In this document: piece after piece, positions 12,480-19,128 of the stretch
How the letters are laid out: each line of letters opens with the position of its first letter
Position numbering within the stretch: position 1 is the first letter of the stretch
Assembly: GCA_022791055.1 (NCBI GenBank)
Contig: JAAVYI010000003.1
Coordinates: 1 to 39,235 of the forward strand
Source: Clostridia bacterium
GTDB taxonomy: Bacteria; Bacillota; Clostridia; Christensenellales; Pumilibacteraceae
Length of the DNA: 39,235 nt
Reading direction: 5' to 3'
Program-made: the position numbers and the translations under genes
Notes under the pieces: generated by a model
Told to the model about the DNA's origin: nothing
Database searches by the model: none
What the model saw: the letters and a program-made list of their open reading frames with translations, nothing else

Positions 12480-12506
12480 GACGTCCCTCCTACTTATTAT
12501 GCACAA

Positions 12507-13736
12507 TCAGTACAGCTTGATTACAAACGTTGTGCCGACGCCGACTTTGCTTTGCACCTCGATCGCGCCGCCCATGATCTCGATGATATTTTTGGCAATG
12601 GTCAGTCCCAGTCCGCTCGAGCCTTTCTCGCGGCCGCGCACCTTGTCGCAGCGGTAAAACCGATCGAATATGCGCGGCAGGTCGGCTTCCGATATGCCGA
12701 TGCCGTTGTCGGCGACGGTAATTTCGGCGTGCGCATCGACGCGCTTGCAACTGACGCAAATGACGCCGTTTTCGGGCGGCGTATATTTGACGGCGTTGTC
12801 GATCAGCGTGCGGATACTCTCGACCAACATATTTTTATCGGCCTCGACGGTGATGCCCTCGTCGCCCTCGAACGTCAGCTTGTGGCGTATATCGGTGACG
12901 AGATAGGAATCGACCACCTCGCCGACCGCTTGCGACAGGTCGAAACGCATTTTCGCCATCGAGAAGTTGCCCAGCTTTGCGAGCAGCAGCAGCTGTTCGA
13001 CAATGCGTTTCATGTTGTCGGCCTCGCGCGCAATGTTTTCAATTCCCTCGTTGAGGATTTCGGGGTCGTCCTTGCCCCACCGCCGCAATAGGTTGGCGTA
13101 GCCTTGAATGACCGACAGCGGCGTTTTCAGTTCGTGGCTGGCGTCGGAAACAAAGTTCGACTGGCGGTCGAACGTCAGCTCGATGTCGTCGAGCATACTG
13201 TTGATCCGGCCGGTCAGATCGGCCAGTTCGTCCTTGCTCTCGCCGGCGTCCAATCGACGCGACAGGTTGTTGCCGTCGATCGAATCGATGGTGTCGATCA
13301 TGCGGCGGACGGGGTTTAACATCGTTTGGCTGGCGATGCCGCCGACGACCGCGCCGATGATGATAAACAGCACGACCAAGATCGCCGACGTCAGTTTGAG
13401 CGTCGCCAAATAGCGGTCGGTATCGATAGTATCTCCCGAAAGTTGGTTGCTGATACTGCTGATAACAAAGATGACGAACGCCGCCAGCACGACGCCGAAC
13501 ATCAACGTGAAAATGACCGTTGTTTTGACGCTGATCCGCAAATGCAGATGGCTGGTGATAAACCGATACAGCGCGATCAGACCGGTAAACGGGAAAAAGA
13601 CGATCATCAGCGTCGTCTGCCACCAGGCGCGCTTTTGCGGCGGCGGGGCTTGTTCGGCCAACACCTCGCGGATCGTCTCGTCTACTGCTTCTTTCTTGCT
13701 TTCTTCGGCGGTCTCCCGCGCGTTTTCCGTCGCCAT
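12507..13736 (-). CDS. Two-component sensor histidine kinase (HAMP, HisKA, HATPase_c)
   Basis: Membrane sensor kinase of 409 residues, partner of the response regulator encoded 2 nt upstream. Three hydrophobic segments occur at about 41-61, 71-95 and 112-136; the loop between the second and third is only ~16 residues, so there is no sizeable extracellular sensor domain. A HAMP linker follows, then the phosphoacceptor box VSDASHELKTPLS with His201, the N-box TLIDNAVKYTPP, the G1 box VADNGIGI, the F-box FDRFYR and G2 GSSGLGL. All kinase residues are intact. The frame is open further upstream, but that region overlaps the regulator gene; ATG 13736 gives the start. The signal is probably membrane-borne (inference). 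Confidence 0.93.
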   Translation of the reverse strand: MATENARETAEESKKEAVDETIREVLAEQAPPPQKRAWWQTTLMIVFFPFTGLIALYRFITSHLHLRISVKTTVIFTLMFGVVLAAFVIFVISSISNQLSGDTIDTDRYLATLKLTSAILVVLFIIIGAVVGGIASQTMLNPVRRMIDTIDSIDGNNLSRRLDAGESKDELADLTGRINSMLDDIELTFDRQSNFVSDASHELKTPLSVIQGYANLLRRWGKDDPEILNEGIENIAREADNMKRIVEQLLLLAKLGNFSMAKMRFDLSQAVGEVVDSYLVTDIRHKLTFEGDEGITVEADKNMLVESIRTLIDNAVKYTPPENGVICVSCKRVDAHAEITVADNGIGISEADLPRIFDRFYRCDKVRGREKGSSGLGLTIAKNIIEIMGGAIEVQSKVGVGTTFVIKLY

Positions 13737-13738
13737 GC

Positions 13739-14407
13739 CTAGCCTCGAATGACGTATCCGCTGCCGCGCACCGTCTCGATCATGTCGATCTTGTACACGT
13801 CGTCGATCTTCGACCGCAGATACCGTATGTACACGTCGACGACGTTGGTGTTGCCGTAAAAATCGTAGCCCCACACGGCGTCTAAGGCCTGCTCGCGCGT
13901 GACGACAACGTTACGGTTTTCCAACAGGTAAACGAGCAGATCGAATTCGCGTTTGGTCAGCTCAATCTTTTCGCTGCCGTATACGGCCGTCACCGAGCCT
14001 ACGTCGACTTTCAGCTTGCCGAACTGATACGTTTCGGCCTTGCCCGTCGTCTTGCGCTTTAAGGCCACGCGAATGCGCGCCAAAAGTTCCTCGATGGCAA
14101 ACGGCTTTGTCATGTAGTCGTTGGCGCCGAGGTCCAGCCCGGACACTTTGTCGACGACTGCGTCGCGCGCCGTCAGTATGATGACCGGCGTATCCTTGGA
14201 CTGCCGCAGCCGTCTAAGCACCTCGATGCCGTTGAGACTGGGCAGCATGACGTCGAGGATGATCAAATCGAAGTCTCGTTCTAACCCTAAGTCGAGCGCC
14301 TCGCGCCCGTCGGCCACGCAGGTCGTTTTATATCCCTCGTGCGTCAACTCGAGCGACACAAACCGCGCAATCTTGCTTTCGTCTTCGACAATCAATATCT
14401 CTTGCAT
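13739..14407 (-). CDS. OmpR/PhoB-family response regulator
   Basis: DNA-binding response regulator of 222 residues. The receiver domain (1-118) has the acidic pair in VEDE at 7-10, the phospho-acceptor Asp52 in IILDVMLPSLNG, the Thr of IILTAR, and the Lys of YMTKPFAIEEL. A winged-helix domain follows (about 130-222) with VELTKREFDLLVYLLENR-like sequence (here KIELTKREFDLLVYLLENRN) and YIRYLRSKID, ending VRGSGYVIRG. It is the first gene of a regulator-kinase-nucleoside hydrolase operon; the kinase ATG comes 2 nt after its stop. The ribosome site GGGAG is 12 nt from the ATG, a bit far. Target genes cannot be told from the window. Confidence 0.94.
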   Translation of the reverse strand: MQEILIVEDESKIARFVSLELTHEGYKTTCVADGREALDLGLERDFDLIILDVMLPSLNGIEVLRRLRQSKDTPVIILTARDAVVDKVSGLDLGANDYMTKPFAIEELLARIRVALKRKTTGKAETYQFGKLKVDVGSVTAVYGSEKIELTKREFDLLVYLLENRNVVVTREQALDAVWGYDFYGNTNVVDVYIRYLRSKIDDVYKIDMIETVRGSGYVIRG

Positions 14408-14471
14408 AAAATATCATTTCTCCCGAAAGGTTTGTTTGGACGGCATATACGGGGGCGCATAGCGACTACGC

Positions 14472-14529
14472 TTGGCAAGTCGGCTTTAGTCGAGTAGACC
14501 GAACTACACTCCCAAAGCCGACTTGCCAA
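14472..14529. repeat. Perfect 16-bp inverted repeat upstream of the response regulator
   Basis: TTGGCAAGTCGGCTTT (14472-14487) and AAAGCCGACTTGCCAA (14514-14529) flank a 26-nt loop that holds a smaller GTAG/CTAC pairing. It lies 65 nt upstream of the regulator start. The adjoining stretch 14525-14568 (minus strand) matches the repeat at 21273-21323. Confidence 0.7.
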
Positions 14530-14657
14530 CTGTTGTCACTCTTCACCCCCGTCTCTGCCGTCAAAAGCTACAAAGTTATGGTTTCACCATTATTGCGGCA
14601 CAGCATTCCGTTATTCAGGCAGTCTGTCGGCAATCGTAACGCTACACCGGAATCAAA

Positions 14658-14865
14658 GGCGGCGCAGAGTGGTGCAGATAGGGACAACAGGCGCACCGTC
14701 GCAAGGGCGCGACGCGGCGGCACTCCGTGCCGTAAAAAATGTTCGGGGAACATTTTTTAGCCAAAGCGGGGAGCAATCTGCGATTGCGACCTGGGGCGTA
14801 GTTTTGCCTACGTGACCTTGTCGACGGTGCGCACGTAGCCCCTAGATGTGCCGCTATGCGCCGCC
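14658..14865. repeat. About 208-bp imperfect palindrome (possible small mobile element) after pyk
   Basis: The left arm 14658-14707 (GGCGGCGCAGAGTGG..., containing GCGCACCGTCG) and the reverse complement of the right arm 14815-14865 (GGCGGCGCATAGCGG..., containing GCGCACCGTCG) agree at about three quarters of positions. A central hairpin (14734-14758) sits inside. The right end lies 5 bp from the pyk stop codon. Together with the hairpin at 14472-14529 it fills most of the gene-free gap 14408-14870; I see no gene there. Confidence 0.65.
14734..14758 (-). terminator. Terminator-like hairpin after metA-pyk
   Basis: AAAAAATGTTC (14734-14744) and GAACATTTTTT (14748-14758) form a perfect 11-bp stem with a 3-nt loop and T-tracts on both strands. 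It lies about 113 nt past the pyk stop inside the palindromic element. The stem has few G-C pairs, so efficiency is uncertain. Confidence 0.5.
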
Positions 14866-14870
14866 GTGTG

Positions 14871-16289
14871 TTACTGGCCGATGATTTCAATCCGCATCGT
14901 ATTCGACTTGCCCGATATGCCGACGGGGACGCCGCCGGTCATGACGACGAGGTCTCCCTCTTTGACGACGCCGGTCGAGAGCGCGCACTGGACGGAGTGT
15001 TTGAACAGTTCGTCGGAATTGGGTTGCGGCACGCTGCGGGTCGGGACGACGCCCCAGTTGAGCGCCAACTGGTTATAGGCTTTGTCGGACGTGGTGGCGG
15101 CGATGATCGGACAGATCGGGCGGAAGCGCGACACTTTGCGGGCGGTGTAGCCCGACTGCGAAACGGTAATGATCGCTTTGGCGTTGAGGTCGTAGGCCGC
15201 GGCCACCGTCGAGTGCGACACGGCGTCGGTGATGTTCTTGATGACTGCGTCCATTTTCAAAAACCGCGTGCGGAAGTTGATCGACTTTTCGGTCGTTTCG
15301 GCGATCTTGGCCATGGTCTTGACCGCCTCGACCGGGAATTTGCCGGCGGCCGTCTCGCCCGAAAGCATGGTCGCCGACGTGCCGTCGTAAATGGCGTTGG
15401 CGACGTCGGAGATCTCGGCACGGGTCGGGCGCGGATTGGCGATCATCGATTCGAGCATTTGCGTCGCGGTGATGACCTTTTTGCCGGTGCGATAGCAGCA
15501 GTGGATCATATCCTTTTGAATGGCCGGCAGTTCCTCGAACGGGATCTCGACACCCATATCGCCGCGGGCAACCATCGCGCCGTCGCATTCGGCGATGATC
15601 GACTCGAAGTTGTTGACGCCCGAACGGTTTTCGATCTTGGCGATCAGTTGGATATTGTCCGACTTGTTGCGGTTTAAAAACTGCTTGACGACGCGCACGT
15701 CGTCGACGCTGCGGACAAAGCTCAGGGCGATATAATCGACGTCCTGTTCGACGCCGAACTGAATGTCCTGCTTGTCGACTTCCGACATATACGGCATGTC
15801 GATTTCGACATCGGGCAGGTTGATGCTCTTGCGGTCGGACAGCGGCCCGCCGTGCACGACCTGACACACGATGTCGGTCTTTGTCACGCTGTCGACTTTC
15901 AGCTCGATGATGCCGTCGTTCAGTAAGATACGGTCGCCCGTTTTGACGCAGGTCGGCAGCGGCTCGTAAGTGACCGACACGCGGGCGTTGTTGCCGATAA
16001 TGTCGGTCGTCGTCAGCGTGAAATAATCGCCCTCGGACAAGGTCGCCTTGCCGTTCTCGAAAGTGCGAATGCGGATCTCCGGGCCTTTGGTGTCGAGCAG
16101 AATGGCGACGGCGGTATTGAGTTCCTCGCGCGCCTGCTTGACCATGGCGATGCGCTTGGCGTGTTCGGCGTGGTTGCCGTGCGACATATTGACGCGGGCG
16201 ACGTTCATGCCGGCTTTGATCAGCTTTTTCATCGTCGTATAGTTGTCGGTCGCGGGGCCGAGGGTGCAAACAATTTTGGTTTTACGCAT
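14871..16289 (-). CDS. pyk: Pyruvate kinase
   Basis: Converts phosphoenolpyruvate and ADP to pyruvate and ATP, last step of glycolysis. The 472-residue protein starts MRKTKIVCTLGPATDN and has the active-site stretch LIAKIENRSGVNNFESI (catalytic Lys and the metal ligand Glu), VARGDMGVEIPFEELPAIQK, and TATQMLESMIANPRPTRAE. It ends after the allosteric C domain and lacks the extra PEP-utiliser domain found in Bacillus pyruvate kinase (~585 residues). AGGAG lies 7 nt before the ATG and overlaps the metA stop; the two genes are 10 nt apart, so pyk is cotranscribed from the metA promoter. Confidence 0.97.
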   Translation of the reverse strand: MRKTKIVCTLGPATDNYTTMKKLIKAGMNVARVNMSHGNHAEHAKRIAMVKQAREELNTAVAILLDTKGPEIRIRTFENGKATLSEGDYFTLTTTDIIGNNARVSVTYEPLPTCVKTGDRILLNDGIIELKVDSVTKTDIVCQVVHGGPLSDRKSINLPDVEIDMPYMSEVDKQDIQFGVEQDVDYIALSFVRSVDDVRVVKQFLNRNKSDNIQLIAKIENRSGVNNFESIIAECDGAMVARGDMGVEIPFEELPAIQKDMIHCCYRTGKKVITATQMLESMIANPRPTRAEISDVANAIYDGTSATMLSGETAAGKFPVEAVKTMAKIAETTEKSINFRTRFLKMDAVIKNITDAVSHSTVAAAYDLNAKAIITVSQSGYTARKVSRFRPICPIIAATTSDKAYNQLALNWGVVPTRSVPQPNSDELFKHSVQCALSTGVVKEGDLVVMTGGVPVGISGKSNTMRIEIIGQ

Positions 16290-16299
16290 GACAATTCTC

Positions 16300-17223
16300 C
16301 TACTGAATGGTTTCGATATCGTAAGGGGTCGACTGGTAGACGCAGTAGTTGAGCCAGTTCTGCATGAGCAGTGATTCGTGCGCCCGCCAGGAAATCGGCG
16401 GCAGTTGCCCGACTACGTCGTCTATATAATAGTGTTGCGGCGGGTCGATCGCCATGCCGGCGGCCAAGTCGCGCATATATTCGTTGTGCAATGTGTCGAC
16501 GTCGTACTCGCCGTGTCCGAACACGAACACGTGCCTTAAGTCGCGGCTACATACCAAATACACGCCGGCCTCGTCCGACTGCGCCAAAATTTCGACCTGT
16601 TTTTCTGCGGCGATACGGCCGGCCTCGACTTCGGTATGGCGCGAGTGCGGCGCGCGGAACACCTCGTTAAAGCCGCGCACAAGCGGATTGAATCGGTTCA
16701 ATACCCGATGCCGGAAGATCCCCGACAGCTTTTTGTCGAGCGGACGCTTGTCGATGCCGTACAGGTAGAACATGGCCGCCTGCGCCGCCCAGCAGATATA
16801 CATCGTCGAATAGACGTTGTGCTTTGCCCATTCCATGATGTCGCGCAACTCGTCCCAGTAGGCGACTTCGGAAAAGTCCATGCGCTCGACCGGCGCGCCT
16901 GTAATGATCAAGCCGTCGAACTTCCTCTTTTCGGCGACGACCTCGTCGAACGTTTTATAAAACGAATCGAGGTGTTCGCGCTGGGTGTGCCTGGAGTCGT
17001 AGCTCGCCGTGCGTAATAGAGCGATTTCGACCTGTAGCGGCGTATTGCCGATCAAACGCAACAGCTGCGTTTCGGTCGCAATCTTATTCGGCATGAGGTT
17101 TAAAATGGCGATCCGAAGCGGTCGGATCTCCTGCTCGAGCGCGCGGTCGGCGGTCATGACGAAAATATTTTCCTGCTCCAAAAAGGCTTTGGCGGGCAGT
17201 TTGGCGTCGATCTTAACGGGCAT
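16300..17223 (-). CDS. metA: Homoserine O-acyltransferase (MetA), acetyl-CoA-type specificity
   Basis: Activates homoserine for methionine synthesis. The 307-residue protein carries the catalytic Cys144 in YICWAAQAA, and His-Glu in FGHGEYD. The specificity position (Glu111 in the Bacillus cereus enzyme, Gly in the Escherichia coli succinyltransferase) is Glu113 here in GAPVERMDF, with the same 2-residue offset as the catalytic Cys. By established structure-function work on this family, Glu there means acetyl-CoA rather than succinyl-CoA, so homoserine O-acetyltransferase is the better name. First gene of the metA-pyk unit with its own promoter at 17243-17272. The leader is only about 13 nt, so there is no room for a SAM riboswitch or T-box. 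Confidence 0.95.
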   Translation of the reverse strand: MPVKIDAKLPAKAFLEQENIFVMTADRALEQEIRPLRIAILNLMPNKIATETQLLRLIGNTPLQVEIALLRTASYDSRHTQREHLDSFYKTFDEVVAEKRKFDGLIITGAPVERMDFSEVAYWDELRDIMEWAKHNVYSTMYICWAAQAAMFYLYGIDKRPLDKKLSGIFRHRVLNRFNPLVRGFNEVFRAPHSRHTEVEAGRIAAEKQVEILAQSDEAGVYLVCSRDLRHVFVFGHGEYDVDTLHNEYMRDLAAGMAIDPPQHYYIDDVVGQLPPISWRAHESLLMQNWLNYCVYQSTPYDIETIQ

Positions 17224-17242
17224 ACGTTTCTCCTATATCTAT

Positions 17243-17272
17243 ATGATACCATTTCGACGGCCGAAAAGTCAA
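17243..17272 (-). promoter_or_regulatory. Promoter of metA-pyk
   Basis: On the minus strand TTGACT (17267-17272), an 18-nt spacer and an extended -10 TGGTATCAT (hexamer 17243-17248). The predicted start at about 17236 leaves a 13-nt leader holding the AGGAG site. Confidence 0.65.
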
Positions 17273-17386
17273 ACAATTCGCCCCGCGTCACGCCGCTATT
17301 TCGCCCCCGATTTCGGCTTTTTCCCGTATGAATTCCGATTATTTTTAATTTTTCGCCTTGATTTTGTGGCGTTTTGTCTTTGTATT

Positions 17387-17395
17387 TGTTATACT
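17387..17395 (+). promoter_or_regulatory. Extended -10 promoter of the unknown plus-strand gene
   Basis: TGTTATACT fits the extended -10 form TGnTATAAT. No good -35 is visible, as expected for this type. Predicted start about 17402; leader about 31 nt. Confidence 0.5.
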
Positions 17396-17432
17396 ATATA
17401 GAGAACACGATCCGGGAGGCCAAGTATATAGT

Positions 17433-18026
17433 ATGAACGCAGCGCAACTCAAGTTCTTGCAAATGTTCGCCGATTTTGCTCGCATCGACATAAACGACAC
17501 GGCGGCGGTCGAAAAACAGTTCAAGTCCTTTCTCAACCAGGATTACAGCCGCGCCGTCGACCTGTGGGACTATGTGCTTGCTACCTACGAGAGCAAACTG
17601 ACAGACCCGAAAGTCGCGCAGTGCTTCGGCGAGAAGCTGTATAAGCTGTTTAAAGCCAAGTCCGCTCCCAAAGCGCAAAAGCTATTGTTAGACGATCCGT
17701 ATGTGCGCCGCGCCATCTTCCAGTACGGGCCGAACTACGGCGACGGCGAATTTTTCAATTTGGTCGTCGATTTGTGCGTAATGAATAAGACTGCGCAAGC
17801 CGAAGAAATTTTCAAGTGCGCCGTCAAAAACACCAACAGCAAACAAACGTTCGGCGCCTATATGCAATCGGTTGTCGAGCGGCTGTTTATCGAGATCTTA
17901 AAACGCAGCACGTCCAAGCGCGTCGAAATGAGCCGCAAGCTGAGCGCGCTGCTGCTCAACTACATTGCCAAAATCAAAACCGACGAACGCGCCATGCTCG
18001 AGCAGAGGATCAAGGAGTTAATGTAA
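17433..18026 (+). CDS. Uncharacterised helical protein
   Basis: A 197-residue soluble protein with no signal peptide or membrane segment, and no family I recognise. It is predicted mostly helical from its charged, heptad-like pattern (for example KSFLNQDYSRAVDLWDYVLA and MQSVVERLFIEILKRS), reminiscent of a short alpha-solenoid or TPR-like adaptor, but no repeat consensus is convincing. The frame is open from 17358, yet that stretch lies over the promoter; ATG 17433 follows GGGAGG (13 nt, rather far). It is one of only two complete plus-strand genes, divergent from metA and convergent with the macrodomain gene, with the large palindrome at 18080-18467 between them. Confidence 0.75.
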   Translation: MNAAQLKFLQMFADFARIDINDTAAVEKQFKSFLNQDYSRAVDLWDYVLATYESKLTDPKVAQCFGEKLYKLFKAKSAPKAQKLLLDDPYVRRAIFQYGPNYGDGEFFNLVVDLCVMNKTAQAEEIFKCAVKNTNSKQTFGAYMQSVVERLFIEILKRSTSKRVEMSRKLSALLLNYIAKIKTDERAMLEQRIKELM

Positions 18027-18079
18027 AGGAAGTTTTCTTTTCGTTGCACGTTGCTTTTTGCTGTTTGAACGTAACGAAA

Positions 18080-18467
18080 GTCTTTTAGCAAAAGACCGAA
18101 AAACAATAATCACGCTTTTTGCCGCCAAAAAGCGTGGCAAAAACCGTAAAAGAGGAGGGACACTTCAGACTGTGTCCCTCCTCTTTTAAATCTCCACCCC
18201 GCAACTGCCAAAGACTACGTCTCTGGACTCCTCTTTATAAGTCATATCAATTGTCATACATGTCGCAAAAAATAGATTGCATTGCGTCGCCGACTTCTTA
18301 GCGGCATTGCGAGAACTCGTCCTTGTCGCTTCCCGTAGGGAAGTCGTTGCGGGGTGAGAGTTAAGGGAGAGGGACACAGTCGAAAGTGTCCCTCTCCCTT
18401 ACAGTTTTCGCCTAGGCCTTTTGATGCCAAAAGGCCGGGGATTCGTTTTGTACTCTTTTACAAAAGA
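18080..18467. repeat. About 390-bp palindromic element made of nested hairpins (MITE-like)
   Basis: Four pairs of matching segments are arranged symmetrically around position 18274. Outer: GTCTTTTagcAAAAGAC (18080-18096) against TCTTTTacAAAAGA (18454-18467). Next: an 11-bp hairpin at 18111-18136 (CACGCTTTTTG) against a 9-bp hairpin at 18415-18436 (GGCCTTTTG). Next: a perfect 16-bp hairpin AAAAGAGGAGGGACAC at 18148-18187 against AAGGGAGAGGGACAC at 18362-18401, both enclosing GGGACAC/GTGTCCC. Inner: CACCCCGCAAC (18195-18205) against GTTGCGGGGTG (18346-18356). The ~140-bp core has no ORF. It fills the gene-free gap 18027-18478 between convergent genes, and the 18148-18187 hairpin may also terminate transcription. 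Confidence 0.75.
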
Positions 18468-18478
18468 ATATCAACAAC

Positions 18479-18997
18479 TTATTTATCATTCACTCTTTCG
18501 GAATACTTTTGATACATCGCCTCGTCGAAGCAAACAAAATACACTTCTTTGAGGGCAATAAGACCGTCGTTGCGGCGCATAAAGGCCTCGACGGTCGAGA
18601 CGGCGATGCGGACGGCGATTTCGACGGGGAAACGGTACACGCCGCAACTGATTGCCGGGAAAGCGATACTGCGGACGTCTTTTTCGACGGCTTGCGCCAA
18701 ACAGGACAGGTAGCACTGTTTTAACAGCACTTCTTCGTTCGCGCTGCCGCCCTGCCAGATCGGGCCGACGGTGTGAATGACGTACTTGGCCGGCAAGTCG
18801 TAGCCTTTGGTCGTTTTCGCGTCGCCTGTGTTGCAACCGCGTAAGCGTCGGCACTCCTTGAGTAGCCGCGGTCCGGCGGCGCGGTGAATGGCGCCGTCTA
18901 CCCCGCCCCCGCCCAGCAGCGAGCGGTTGGCGGCGTTGACGATCGCGTCGACGTTCATTTTTGTAATGTCGCCCAAAACGGCTTGCATGGTATACAT
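18479..18997 (-). CDS. Macrodomain protein, probable O-acetyl-ADP-ribose deacetylase / ADP-ribosyl hydrolase
   Basis: A single macrodomain of 172 residues, cytoplasmic, binding ADP-ribose and probably removing acetyl or ADP-ribosyl groups. Motifs: [20 protein letters not shown] near the N-terminus (the Asp that binds adenine and the NAAN loop), [14 protein letters not shown] (diphosphate loop), [20 protein letters not shown], and [13 protein letters not shown]. This matches the YmdB/MacroD-type subgroup. An upstream in-frame ATG exists at 19060 but it precedes the promoter at 19007-19035; predicted transcription begins about 2-3 nt before ATG 18997, so the mRNA would be nearly leaderless. ATG 18988 (MQAVLGDI) is the alternative start. 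No Shine-Dalgarno fits either. Confidence 0.88.
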   Translation of the reverse strand: MYTMQAVLGDITKMNVDAIVNAANRSLLGGGGVDGAIHRAAGPRLLKECRRLRGCNTGDAKTTKGYDLPAKYVIHTVGPIWQGGSANEEVLLKQCYLSCLAQAVEKDVRSIAFPAISCGVYRFPVEIAVRIAVSTVEAFMRRNDGLIALKEVYFVCFDEAMYQKYSERVNDK

Positions 18998-19006
18998 AGT
19001 TTTATC

Positions 19007-19035
19007 AGTATAGCACATTGCGGCGGTAAAGTCAA
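19007..19035 (-). promoter_or_regulatory. Promoter of the macrodomain gene
   Basis: On the minus strand TTGACT (19030-19035), 17-nt spacer, TATACT (19007-19012). Expected start at about 18999-19000, directly at the ATG. Confidence 0.7.
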
Positions 19036-19079
19036 CCGGTCTTGAATGCGGCGGCGGCAAGCGACCGCCCTACGAATAT

Positions 19080-19118
19080 ATAAAACAAAATCGCGGGAAT
19101 CCCGCGATTTTGTTTTAT
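19080..19118 (-). terminator. Terminator after the GH13 gene
   Basis: TAAAACAAAATCGCGGG (19081-19097) and CCCGCGATTTTGTTTTA (19101-19117) form a perfect 17-bp stem with a 3-nt loop; one more A-T pair extends it. T-rich arms make it active in either direction. It lies 11 nt past the GH13 stop and upstream of the macrodomain promoter. Confidence 0.85.
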
Positions 19119-19128
19119 TATAGGATTA

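Noticed and set aside
17224..17432. SAM riboswitch or T-box upstream of metA
   Set aside because: The metA promoter leaves only a ~13-nt leader, and no such conserved elements are visible further upstream.
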